NCBI RefSeq assembly: GCF_030936135.1
Contig: NC_082603.1
Location: forward strand, 24,518,880 to 24,582,879
DNA length: 64,000 bases
Source: Gavia stellata
Lineage: Eukaryota; Chordata; Aves; Gaviiformes; Gaviidae
Direction of reading: 5' to 3'
Positions within the stretch are counted from its first letter, which is position 1; each line of letters starts with the position of its first letter. The position numbers and the translations under genes were made by a program. The notes beneath the pieces are model-generated. The model did not search any database, was not told the origin of the DNA, and saw only the letters and a list, made by a program, of their open reading frames with translations. Positions 49,501-59,019 of this stretch are shown here, one piece after another.

Positions 49501-51900
49501 AATAAAGCTATCAAACAAGCTTGGCTGGGCTCCTTGTTCTGCTGCCTTTGGCCTTTTTTAGGGGAGGCAGAGGGATTCCCCTGCTTGGGCTGTCCCCAGC
49601 CTGGTTTCACAGTAACCCAGAGGCAGCTGCTGGGAGCTGCAGCTGGCCAGTGCCACTGGCTGGTGCTGGGGACAGGAGAGGGCTGAGCTCCTCCTTACTG
49701 GTGACCTGAGGGGTGGGAGAGGGGCTTGCAGGGTGGGTGCATGTCATGTTGGGGGGCAGAGGGACTTGTCCTGCCCGGGATGGGCTGCCTGCAACTCTGC
49801 CTGCTTTATCAGGGACTCCCTGCCAGCGGGGTGGCTGCCCGCCGAGGGTCACAGCAGCAGTTGGGCTGGGTGCGGCCCCAACAAAGGCAGGTGGCCGGCC
49901 AAGTGACCTTCTCGCCGCAGCGTACAGGAAGGAAGCGGTTTAGGAGGCCAGGGGCCGAGGCTGTGACCAGCTCTGACGCCTGCCAGGTCCCAGCGGGAGG
50001 AGTGTAACCCCTGCGGCAAACCCCGGCTATGCTGTGGGGCTTCCGGAGCCACGGGACAAGTTGGGGACAGTCCTGTTGCCTGGGGGAATGGGGTGGCTGC
50101 TTCCAGGTGGGTGACCCCTCTGCCAGACCTGCCAGCTCCTAAATGCAAAGGATGGCTTCCTGCCAGCACTGATGGGACACTTCAGAGGCAACTGGCTAAC
50201 CCTCCCCGGTGTGTGGATGCAAGTTCCAGATCCCTCCGAGGAGGGAGATGCTGTTGCTCAAACCCTCGTTCCTGCCCTTCTCTTCCCAGCCCTTAAAGAG
50301 CAAGGCCACTGCTGCCATGGGGCTGGGCCAGCCCCGGGGGTGGCCTGTGCCCCGTCCCGGCCTTGGGAGGGCTGTGGAGGGGGAGAGCGCAGATCCCGGG
50401 ACTGGGGCACACGGGGACAGCCCATGGGAGGTTCAGGTCAGCAGAGACAAGGACACTTGTTCTGGACAAGGTGTCCCCGAAGGAGCAACATCACCGCTGA
50501 GATGGGGATGATGCAACCAGTCAGTCTGCGTCACAGCTCTCTCCCACACGTGTTTTGTCACACCCAGCCATGGCATCGCATAGGTATGGCAGCAGCCACT
50601 GCATGCTCAGTCCTGCTCTGGCTGGACCGCATCACCCCCATCCTGCCTCACACAAGGGTGGCACCTTCAGGGACAGATGTCACAGCTGGTTCTGGCCCCT
50701 TAGGGCTCATTCCAGATCAGACAAGGGACACGGGGACACCCCACTCCTGGGGGTGCAGGAGCATAGGCTGACACGGGCAGCACCTTGGGAGGCACCAAGC
50801 CAGCCGCTGCCAGCAGCAGCCAGGGAGCAGGTCACCCATCTGTCTGGAGACCCGTGGGGCTGGGGACCCTGCCCTGCACCCCAGCACCCTGTGAGGCCCG
50901 GCCCATGCTCAGCACCCCTTGGGAGCCCAAGGGGAGGGAGCAGTGCCTGGATTCAGGCACAGTGCTGGGATGTGCCACCTCCTGCCACCGTGGTCTTGGG
51001 GTGGACAGGGAGGAGGTGCTGCTGGCAGGATATCAGCGGGGCTTACAGCAGTAGTGGGATCAGGTCTCCCAGGGCAAGGGCCAGGGGCAGAGGAGGGGGC
51101 ACACCTGGAAGAGGACAGAGGCCAGGATTTGCACAGCTTTGCACAGCCACCCCTTCCACAGGACCAGGGACACTGTGGGCTCACCTGTATGGGGTCCCGT
51201 GGATACCCCCCTGTGCCATGCCCCACACAGCCCCCTGCTCACCACCAGCATGATGCCCACAGCAGCTCCCAGCTGTGCCCTGGGGATATGAGGACCAGCC
51301 CACTGCACAGGGAAGTTGGGAGGCGATGGGGTAACCCCTGGGGTGAGCCAGCACCTGGGGCTGTCTCCAAGCCCCGAGGGCTGTCCGTGCCAGAGGCAGC
51401 CCTCCCCTCAATTGGCAGCCCCTCCTGGCCAGCTCCCCCTGCACAGGTAGGGCTGTGGCCAGTCCCAGCCCCATGGGGACAGCCAGGCAACCTGGAGCAG
51501 GACATGCCACTCGCGCGGAAACTTTCCAAGCAGTCAGCCCCGTTAGTCTGCAGCACCGCAAAGCAGAAGATCCTGTTCCCTGTCCACTGCCCCCAGCTGA
51601 TTCCCCACCCCAGGGATGCTCCCCAACCTCCAAACCTCTGCTGGGCCAAGGCATCCAGGGCATCACCTCTGCCAGCTGCCATGCGGGCATCACGGATGGG
51701 AGAAGCCTCAGGCCACAGCTGTGGGGCAATGCAGCCCCACAGCAGAGCCCACCCCCCCACAAAGTCCCACCAGCAGGCGTGAAGCTGCCCACGGCCACAG
51801 GCTTGGCCAAACTGCCTGTGCTGGGAGCAGGGGGGACCAGGGCCATGCGGTGCCACACCAGGGCAGGGGCAGCAGCTCTGGGCCACGTGCCACCTCCACC
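46551..51900. other. GC-rich intergenic region, no gene supported
   Basis: The many long open frames here (for example 48082-48939) reflect high GC and few stop codons. None shows recognisable domains or consistent splice sites. Features of note are an AP-1-like tgactca at 48449-48455 near a MEF2-like ctaaatatag at 48500-48509, and an AT-rich island at about 49365-49520 with an AATAAA at 49501-49506 that could be the end of an unannotated transcript. I see no RNA gene or young repeat. Confidence 0.6.
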
Positions 51901-52239
51901 ATCCCTGCTAGCGGTGGCAGGGACAGCTTAGCCGGCGCCGCCGGTGTCAGCACATTCCCCGGCAGGTGATGCCGCAGGAGGGACACGGGAGTTGTCATCC
52001 CCGCGCTGGATAATCCGACGAGATGAGACAAGACGAGGCGGATGACTCCGCTGGTGGCTCGCACGCGCCAGCGTCCCCGCCACAGGACTGCAGGGTCCGG
52101 GCTGCCGTGCGGCGGGGAAGAGGCGAATGGCACGCGGGGGGCCTGGGTGCCGGGGCAGACCCCACGGGCGACCCGGGGCCGGCGTGCATCCACGGCACAG
52201 CCGGCGATCGAGCCGCTGGCCCCACTCCAGCCAGGGAGT

Positions 52240-52247
52240 TATATAAG
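52240..52247 (+). promoter_or_regulatory. ARTN: TATA box candidate (tatataag)
   Basis: The octamer tatataag stands alone in CpG-island sequence, in the context gggagttatataagcccggg. A start site about 25-30 bp downstream (around 52270) would give a first exon ending at the donor gcagag|gtaagg (52654). The link to ARTN is an inference from strand and position. Confidence 0.5.
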
Positions 52248-52269
52248 CCCGGGGAGGTTGCGCCGAGGC

Positions 52270-52654
52270 AGTGGAGCGCTGCCGGGGCAGATGACACGGC
52301 AGGCAGCACCCCGGGGCACGCAGCCCGCCCGGGCGCCTTCGGACCCCGCCGCAGGCAGGGCCCGGGGGGCCGGCGGGCCATGAGGGCTGGCCCCGGGGGG
52401 CTTGCCCGGCCTGGGCTCTGGCCCGGCGGCCGGCTCCGGCCAGGGGAGCACGTGTGAAGCGGCGCCGAGCGGAGGCGGCCCTGGGATTTGGCACGTTTGC
52501 AAGGAGCACTCGAGAGCCCCGGGATGGACGTGGAGGGCCCTGGGCGGTGACGTAAGGACTCGCACGGGCTCGGCTCGGCTCGGCTCGCCAGCCGGCCCCC
52601 ATGTCCCCGGGGCCTGCGACGGCCCCGGCGGAGGGAGGCAGGGAGACGGCAGAG
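52270..52654 (+). other. ARTN: Candidate ARTN first exon 1a
   Basis: The start is estimated from the TATA box. The end is the strong donor GAG|gtaagg at 52655. The exon contains an ATG at 52601 opening 18 codons (MSPGPATAPAEGGRETAE) that reach the donor in phase 0. If spliced to the exon at 56887, this frame would not join the artemin frame, so it would act as an upstream open frame. If spliced directly to 57090 (also phase 0), it would join in frame upstream of the signal peptide. No transcript evidence is available. Confidence 0.35.
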
Positions 52655-53224
52655 GTAAGGAGCCCGGCGGCGGGTGGCCCCGCCGGGGTGGACGTGGCCG
52701 CGGGGCGCGGGCGGGCTGGGAGGCAGGGCAGGGAGGCCGAACTCCTCCTCCGGCGAGGCCGGACGTGAACGCCAGGCGCACCGGTGGCCCGCGGTGGCTC
52801 GGGGTGCGTGGGACGCCGGCCAGCTCCGCCGCGGCCCAGGCGCTGCCGGGATGGCCCCCGCCCTGCCCCGCCAAACCCGTCCCCGCGGGATCCCTACGGG
52901 CCCGGGCGGCCCGCTGTGTGCGAGGGGTCCCCGCGGGGCTCTGCCCCCCGATGCCGGGCGTGGGGTCCTCGCGGGGCTCTGCTCCCGGAGCGCTGCGGGA
53001 AGGGCTGAAGTCGTGCCCGGGGGTGTCCGTGTGTCCGTCCTGCCAGCGCTGTGACCGGGCTGTCGGGAAAAGTAGCGCCGCTCAGGGGGCGTCCGTCTGT
53101 CCGGGCTGCCCGTCCGCCTGCCCGGCCACCTGCCCCGCGGTGCCGCGCGGTGTCCGCCGGCCCGGGGGTCGGCCTGCGGGCAGGTGGTGGTGGCGGGGGT
53201 CGGGTGCCGCCGGGGGTCCCGGTG

Positions 53225-53670
53225 CCGTTCCCGGCGGGGTGCGAGTCTCCGCGGGAGCTCGGCGGCGGTGCGGGTCCCGGCGCGGAGCCGGTGCTGATGG
53301 GGGTCGGGCTGAGGCTCCTGCTGCTGGCGGGATCACGGTGCCGTCCTGGTCCCGGGGCGAGTCGGAGTCCCGGTGCCGCTGCCGTGCGGTTCGGGGTCCC
53401 GGTGCGGATCGCGGTCCCGGTGCCGGTCGGGATCCTGCTGCCGGTGCGGATCGCGGTCCCGGTGCCGGTGCCCGCCCCGCCGGTCAGGTGACGGCGGCTG
53501 GAATTTGACACCGGCGGCGGCGGCGGGAGCGGGATGGAGCCGTCGCTGCCCCGCACTGCGCGCCCGCCCGCCGCCGCCGGCACCGCACCCCGAGGCGCAG
53601 CGGGAGCGGCAGCGGGAGCAGCAGCGGGAGCGGCACCGGGAGCAGCGGCAGGAGCCGGTGCCGGTGGGGC
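53225..53670 (+). repeat. GC-rich minisatellite-like repeats within the CpG island
   Basis: Two kinds of internal repetition are visible. A 42-bp period unit beginning ggtgcggatcgcggtcccgg occurs at 53401 and again at 53443, amid many shorter 'ggtcccggtgccg' variants. A second array of agcgggagc[a/g]gc-type units runs from about 53598 to 53660. Both lie in the CpG island and explain the long repetitive open frames seen on each strand. Confidence 0.7.
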
Positions 53671-53769
53671 AGCGCCGACCCCCGCCCGCGCCCCGCCCCG
53701 GCGCGGCGGCGGCGGGCGGCGGGGGGCGGCGGGCAGCGGAGGCGATGCGGGGCGGCGGCGGCCCGGGGC

Positions 53770-53790
53770 ATGGTCCCCGCCGCGGGCACG
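53770..53790 (+). other. ARTN: Candidate alternative first coding exon 1b of ARTN
   Basis: An ATG at 53770 opens MVPAAGT and meets the near-consensus donor ACG|gtgagt at 53791 in phase 0. GC boxes lie just upstream. Joined to the phase-0 exon at 57090 this would give an alternative N-terminus in front of the artemin signal peptide. Joined to 56887 it would not read into the artemin frame. This is a prediction from splice signals only. Confidence 0.25.
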
Positions 53791-54500
53791 GTGAGTGCGG
53801 GCCGGGGCGGCGGGCGGCAGCGTCCGCCCCAGCCGGTCGGCGGCGCCGGGCCTCGGCGGCGGCTCGTACGGGGGCTGCGGCGGGCGACGGGGAGGGGGGG
53901 ACGGCTTCGCCGCCCGCCCCCCGGCAATACCCGCGGCGCGGCGAGGGGGCTCGGGCCGCCCCCGGGCAGGTCCCCGCCGGGCGGCCCCCGGGGTGCCGAG
54001 CCCGGCCCGGCGGCGGGAAGCGCGCGGGGCCGGGGTTCCCTGCCCGGGCGAGGAGAGGCGGGACCCCGCTGCCGGTGCCCGGGGGACACAGGGACGATCT
54101 CACCCGCCTCTTCCCTGGGCTCACGCCCCGGCCTTTTGGGCACGTCGGGCAGGTCTGTGCCCCGGCTGCCCGGGCGGTGAGCGGGGGGGAGCCCCGGGGC
54201 GGGGGTGCCCGGGCCGGCACTGCCCGGCGCCCCCCGGCTCTGCTTTCCCCGGGCTGGGGCCGAGTTTGGTCTCGCCCGTGTGCCCCACGTGTCCGAATCC
54301 GGCCTCCCACGGCTTTGCGGGGCAGGTGCCAGCTCCGCGTCACACGTGGGGTTGATTTCCGACCCCCTGTCACTCCTCCTGCCGGAGGCAGCGCGGTGGG
54401 ATGGCGGGCCTCCGCCAGCTCCACCGGTGCCCGCAGGTGCCCGCGGGCGTCCCCGGGCATCCCGCCGCACTGCCCGGCAGGACCCGCGGCTGCAGGGCTG

Positions 54501-56886
54501 GCACGGCGAGCAGCGGCGAACGAGGCCCCAGCATAGCCCTTTTCCAAAAGCGGCCACTCCATGAGCTGAGACCCTCACCCCGGGGCCGAGGCACCCGCTT
54601 AGAGATCGGCTCCTGCCTCCCGCGGGGACCTGGTGCAGCCCACGGGGCACCCGCTCCCCAGCGCCCTGTGGACTGCCCAGGCAGCGGGGCTCTCGCCGGG
54701 GCTCTGCACGGGTGGGTGTGGGTGACCCGCACAGGGATTACCCCAGCACGCTGCTGCTCAGCCCCCGGGCGGGGGACACGGGGGGGGTGGGGGGGCGGTC
54801 AGGCAGGTCCTCACATGGATGGGCTTGATCCTGACCCTGGAAGGGGCTGTTAATGACCCAGCTGGACTCTTGCAGCCGTGGCAGGGGCAGACCCCAGCCA
54901 GATCCCCCCCTGCCGTGGAGGGTGCAGGTCTGGCACCCCCGTGGGGTGCCCAGGAGCTTGGCTCATCCCTGCCCGCGCTGGGGGACAGCAGGGGCCGAGC
55001 AGAGCCGGCTGCTGCCCCTGCCCGCAGGGGTGCGGGGCCAGTGTGGGCTGCGGTCCTGCGCGCTCGGGGAGCTGCGCCTGGGGACGGGGCTCCGTGTCTG
55101 CGGAGGCAGTGGCAGGGCCGGCATCGGGGCTGCCCGGGGGCGAAGGGGGGCTGCCCTCGCCCAGCGCCCCGCCGGCAGCGCTCCCGCCGCAGAGCTCGGG
55201 GCCGTGCTGCCGCCGGACGGGAGAAGCCTGAATTGCACCGGCTGCGCCGTGCCGTGCCGTCCCATCCCATCCCATCCCATCCCATCCCATCCCATCCCAT
55301 CCCATCCCGTCCCGTCCCGTCCCGTCCCGCCGGGATGCTGGGGCCCAGGGGCCGCGGCGGGGCGGCCGGCTGCGGGAGCAGGGACCGTGGGGGGGCCCGT
55401 CCCCTCCCAGCGGGGCACGGAGACCCTCGCCTGGTCCCTCCGGGGGTGCCGGCCTGGGAAAACCATGACCTGGCGGCAGCGGCTGGCACTGGGCCACCGG
55501 ACACCACGGGAGCGACGTGCTGCGTGGGCTGTGCTTGGCCAGGCTGCGGCGGCTGGCGGGGCCGGGGGCCCAGTGCCAGCCCTGCCTGTACCAAGGACGC
55601 ATCCTGCCCCGTGCATGGCCCACGGAGGAGGCACATGGGCCTGGCAGTGCCCATCACAGCCCCTTGCCATGGTGTGGCCAGTGCAGGGTGGCATGAAATG
55701 CAGCCGTCAGAACTTGGGGGCCGTCCCCTGAGATGCTGGGAGGGACTGGGGGAACTGATTTTGTCTCCTTGTCCCAGCGGTGCCCAGGCGTGTTCCTCCA
55801 TTTTTTGGCCAGGAGTGCTCTCCTCAGCATGTCCCGTCCCAGCTTTGCCATGGAAGCACCTGAGACATGTGGGGGCAAAGCCATGGAGGTGATAGGGGAA
55901 CTCCCTGCTGCAGGATGCCACCAAGGTCCAAGGGGAGAGTCCCGTCCCAAGAGTCCGGCGATGCAGCAGACAGGCCAAGGAGGGTTAAAGCCCCCTTGGG
56001 AGCCACCTCTGGGGGATCCTGGCTTAGGACACTGGGGCACAGGGGCCTCTCCGCACCCTGGGGGAGCTGGGGAAGGAGGTGCAAGGTGTGGCTGCAGACT
56101 GACTGGGAGTTGCCCCTGCACCTCCCCGGGGACATTGCTCCCCTGAGATCATGGTTGCTGCTCTTCTGGGACCATGCGTGGTGGGGACTGAATTCTCCTG
56201 TGTGTGTCGGGGCAGTGGATGCTGGGCAGTGGTGTTGGGGTGAATGACTAGAGCGAGCCCAGCGTGGTGCCTCACACCCCGCCGTGTCCCCACGGGACCT
56301 GCCTGGCCATCCAGCCCCTTGTGGCCCCACTCGCCCAGGCTGCTCTGGGGCTGTGCGTCCCAGCTCCCTGCAGGCAGCAGGCAGGGGAGTCAGCACGGGG
56401 CTGGGGGGTGGCTGCACGCGGGGACCCTGTGCTAATGGATTTGGAGTTTCCAAGGTCAGGCTCCCACTGCAAGCAGGAAAAACATTCCCAGGGAAGGGCC
56501 ATGGGAAAGGGCCCCCCCTCCCCCCCCCGCAGTGCTCCCAGCCCCAGCCGCTGCCTCACAGCCCAGCCTGGCATCCCAGGCCACTCCTGCGAGGAGTCGG
56601 CTGCGTCCCCCTGAGGAGAGGTGCTGAGTGAAGGCTGGGCCACCCCACCTGCCAAATCTTCGGGAAGGGGTGCGCGGGGTGGCGAGGGTGCCTGGCTGTG
56701 CGGGGAGGGGACAGGGGACGGGGGCATGCATGGGGTGCAGGAAGGGTTGCGGGGTGCTGGAGGGCAAGGGAGGGGATGGCATGCTTGGCAGGGGCAGGGG
56801 AGAGGTGCACCAGCTCCCAGCTGGCCAGCTCAATGCCCACCCCCTCCGTCTGCATGGGCGCTGACCCCCCACCTCTGCACTTGCAG
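54501..56886 (+). other. ARTN: GC-rich region between CpG island and first ARTN coding exon
   Basis: If transcription starts in the CpG island, this is intron 1 of ARTN. It contains the (CCCAT)n/(CCCGT)n array at 55261-55325, a G-run region at about 54778-54798 and a poly-C tract before cgcag at about 56514-56531 that looks like a splice acceptor without a recognisable exon. The long open frames on both strands, including the tandem-repeat peptides over the pentamer array, are compositional. No other gene is supported. Confidence 0.6.
55246..55325 (+). repeat. Pentanucleotide array (GCCGT)3(CCCAT)9(CCCGT)4
   Basis: Three GCCGT units (55246-55260) are followed by nine CCCAT units (55261-55305) and four CCCGT units (55306-55325). 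On the - strand this is a run of GGGAT/GGGAC units with regularly spaced G3 tracts and two-base loops, a classic G-quadruplex-forming arrangement. The + strand could form an i-motif. The ordered blocks of variant units suggest slippage expansion. Confidence 0.95.
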
Positions 56887-56957
56887 CCAGCATGGAGCAG
56901 CGAGTGGGGCCACCAGAGCCGAGACCTGCAGGACCCACCACACACCTGCAGGCCAAG
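56887..56957 (+). CDS. ARTN: ARTN coding exon 1 (5' UTR 5 nt + 22 codons)
   Basis: A pyrimidine-rich acceptor (acctctgcacttgcag) ends at 56886, five bases before the ATG at 56892 (context cagcATGg, purine at -3). So the 5' UTR continues in at least one upstream exon. The 22 codons begin MEQRVGPPEPRPAG and end at the donor AAG|gtgagc, phase 0. They form a hydrophilic, Pro-rich extension ahead of the hydrophobic signal segment encoded by the next exon. Human artemin, from memory, has a similar short N-terminal extension encoded separately before its signal core. The second in-frame Met at 57096 is an alternative start. Confidence 0.75.
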
Positions 56958-57089
56958 GTGAGCCCAGGCCTGGCTGGCCGCAATGGCTGGGACCACACGT
57001 CCCTGTCCCCATCCCCAGCCTATGGAACCTCGTCCCTGTTGTGGGGACCCTGGCTGGGGCTCACCCTGCTGTGCTGTGCTTTGTCACAG

Positions 57090-57279
57090 GAGGGGATGCT
57101 GTGGGGGCTCCTTGCCATCTTCTCGCTGCTGGCCGGGCTGGCCGCGGGCACACTGCGAACCCCGCACTGCAACGAGACACTGGACACGGCCCCCACACCG
57201 CAGGGCATGGCCACCGCCAGCCCGGCTGTGGAGGACGGCGCGGAGGTACCGCTCGCTGCTGCCTGGAGCCAGCTGTATG
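57090..57279 (+). CDS. ARTN: ARTN coding exon 2 (signal peptide and pro-region)
   Basis: The acceptor is ..tttgtcacag and the donor is TATG|gtacgt. The exon is 190 bp, phase 0 in and phase 1 out. Residues 25-42 of the precursor (MLWGLLAIFSLLAGLAAG) are a signal-peptide core with small residues suited to cleavage. The rest is a short pro-region with an N-glycosylation sequon N50-E-T. The phase-1 end joins the final exon to make Gly86 followed by DNATT. The Met at 57096 begins the hydrophobic core directly and could be an alternative initiator. The pro-region resembles no other protein that I recognise, as expected for GDNF-family propeptides. Confidence 0.85.
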
Positions 57280-57663
57280 GTACGTGTTGGGGCAGGACCC
57301 CCATCCTGGGCATGGTGGCCCTGAGCGTGGGACATGGGCGGGCTGGGAGATGCTGTGGGGAGCCCCAGCCCGTGTGGGGCAGCCTCTGCATATCAGGGCT
57401 GGGCAGTGGGGGCTGAACGCATGGGGCCCCGAATGCATGGGGCCCCGTGTTTCATGCTGGGGATGGTGGCAGAGTCCTGGGGATAAGAAGATGTTTGGCC
57501 GGGTGTCCACCCTCCCCACTGCCCCACAGGCACCCGGCCAGTGCCATGGCAGGTGGTCAGGGCGGGTCTGCAGGTCATGGTGGGGGACAGGCAGGCTCAG
57601 TGGTCCCCAGGAGGGTGGCAGGTGCAGGATGGAGTCTGACGGTGCCATCCTCTCCGTGTGCAG
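57280..57663 (+). other. ARTN: ARTN last intron, 384 bp
   Basis: The intron runs from the donor gtacgt at 57280 to the acceptor ctctccgtgtgcag at 57663. It is GC-rich, with a 15-bp near-repeat of 'gcatggggccccg' around 57419-57449. Nothing gene-like is seen. Confidence 0.85.
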
Positions 57664-58100
57664 GGGACAACGCGACAACAGGTGGCCCGGGAGCCACGGA
57701 GCTGGTGGAGGACCTGCTGCTGCGTGCTGAGCGCTCACCGCCGGGCGCTGGCAAAGCCAAGAAGGGGGCGCGGAAACTCTCGCGGGGGGCCCGCGGGCGC
57801 AACTGCCACATCCGCAACCTGATGGTGAAGGTGCGTGACCTGGGCCTGGGCTTCAACTCGGACGAGATCGTGCTCTTCAAGTACTGCAGCGGGTCCTGCC
57901 ACCGGGCGCGCAGCAACTACGACCTGACACTGAGCAGCCTGCTGCGGCAGCAGCTCATCGCCCCGGGGCCCCAGGAGCGGGTCCTCAGCCACCCCTGCTG
58001 CCGGCCCACCCGCTACGAGGCCGTCTCCTTCATGGACGTGCAGAACACGTGGCAGACAGTGGAGAAGCTCTCGGCGGCCGAGTGCAGCTGCATCGGCTGA
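57664..58100 (+). CDS. ARTN: ARTN terminal coding exon: mature artemin domain
   Basis: This exon encodes most of artemin, a secreted GDNF-family ligand that in other vertebrates signals through GFRA3 and RET to support sensory and sympathetic neurons. It completes a 230-residue precursor (human is about 220). The pro-region contains sequon N88-A-T. A basic stretch at residues 116-131 includes an R-G-A-R site (126-129) suited to furin-type cleavage. The seven cysteines of the GDNF-family cystine knot are all present: C133, C160, C164, C197, C198, C226, C228, with the hallmark KYCSGSC and HPCCRPTRYEAVSFMDV segments. The last segment matches artemin better than neurturin, persephin or GDNF. The stop is TGA at 58098-58100. 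Synteny with ST3GAL3 and IPO13 agrees. Confidence 0.96.
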
Positions 58101-58784
58101 GGAGGGGGCTGCCGGCTCGGCCCCGGCTTGACACACGCCAGCAGATCCTGGCTCGTGGTGCACAGCAGCACCGATGCTTGGAGGAAGGGTCTGGCGGAGG
58201 TGGGTGCCCCTGGTTTTATGTGGCCACGAGGGACTGAGGCGAGATGGAGCCGTGACGGGAGGCGGGCGGCTGAGTCCCCTCCTGCTCAGTGCCAAGCAGC
58301 TGGTGCCACCAGCTATGCGGGGTCCTGCTTGGGTGCACCCCAGCTCAGCCCTGGGAGAGGAGCTGGAGGGGTATGGAGCACCTCCGCTGCTTGCAGGGGT
58401 CTGCCAGCCCGGTGTCCACAGCAGCGCCCAGCTCGCCTGCACCCTGCCTGGACTGTGCTCCCGCACCCCTGTTTTAGGGGAGCTGGGGGCAAGCATTGCC
58501 CAAGCTTCAGAGTGGGACAGAAAGGGGGCAAATCTTCCCTGTCCCCTCGGGCACCCTGGGGCTGGCAGTGGCCGGAGCTGCCCTGCAGGGAGGGGGCGTC
58601 CCTGAGGACAGGGGTGCAGTGGGGCCAAACAGCACCAGCATGGGGTGGGGGACCTGCGGCCGGGCTGGCAGCAGCCCCTGGTGCTTTGCAGGGCGGCAGG
58701 GCACAGGCATCTGCCAGGACCCCTGCCCGGCTCCCAGGAGGGTGGCAGGGTCCTTCCGCTGCCCCTGCGGTGCTGCGGCACTAA

Positions 58785-58840
58785 ACTATTTATTACTCTA
58801 AATTATTTATTTATTGTTCTCGAGCAGCAGCTCCTATTTA
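58785..58840 (+). promoter_or_regulatory. ARTN: AU-rich element in ARTN 3' UTR
   Basis: Within about 55 bp there are several ATTTA pentamers, including the overlapping ttatttatttatt (58805-58817, containing the TTATTTATT nonamer), plus ctatttatta (about 58788) and ctatttatga (about 58832). Such elements recruit ARE-binding proteins that control mRNA decay and translation in many cytokine and growth-factor mRNAs. It stands out sharply from the surrounding GC-rich sequence. Confidence 0.75.
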
Positions 58841-59013
58841 TGACTTTGGGTCCCGGGGGGCTGGGTGTGATTTAACCCCAGCGCTGCTGTGAAGCCCTGG
58901 GCAGCGCCCTGGCCCCGGCCCCCCGGTGCCCCGTGCCCCCGGCCCCCTTTTTCTATTATTTGTAAAATTTGAGGGATAAACTCTATTTTTGTACAGTCGC
59001 CTTTTCCTGTAGT

Positions 59014-59019
59014 AATAAA
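59014..59019 (+). terminator. ARTN: ARTN poly(A) signal (AATAAA)
   Basis: The context is cctgtagtaataaagcgatg. It is followed about 25 bp later by a GT-rich downstream element (tcctgcgtgtgccc). The AT-rich run before it and the abrupt return to GC-rich promoter sequence after it mark the gene end. Confidence 0.85.

Larger units (their letters stand above)
51900..54500 (+). promoter_or_regulatory. ARTN: CpG island, probable ARTN promoter region
   Basis: About 2.6 kb of extremely GC- and CpG-rich DNA contains a TATA-like box (52240-52247), GC boxes such as ccccgccccg at 53691-53700, and two strong splice-donor sequences after short ATG-initiated frames (52654|gtaagg and 53790|gtgagt). It is the nearest island upstream of the ARTN coding exons, on the same strand. 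The first coding exon has an acceptor just before its ATG, so a transcript start further upstream is required. Assignment to ARTN is by position; an unannotated transcript could also use it. Confidence 0.6.

Noticed and set aside
52402-54650. Very long open frames on both strands in the CpG island (for example 52402-53508 +, 53333-54562 -, 53484-54650 -)
   Set aside because: The translations are low-complexity Pro/Ala/Gly/Arg with overlapping long frames on both strands. This is the expected result of extreme GC content and the local minisatellites, with no recognisable domain.
54758-55978. 406-codon - strand frame with GWDGM repeats and 357-codon + strand frame with SHPIP repeats
   Set aside because: The repeated peptides are translations of the CCCAT pentamer array in different frames, not protein repeats.
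56514-56640. Possible exon after the poly-C tract ending cgcag at about 56531
   Set aside because: The acceptor-like signal is strong, but no good donor or conserved coding frame follows before the ARTN exon at 56887.
57735-58781. 348-codon - strand open frame across the ARTN terminal exon
   Set aside because: It is an antisense shadow of a GC-rich coding exon. The + strand encodes the conserved cystine-knot protein.
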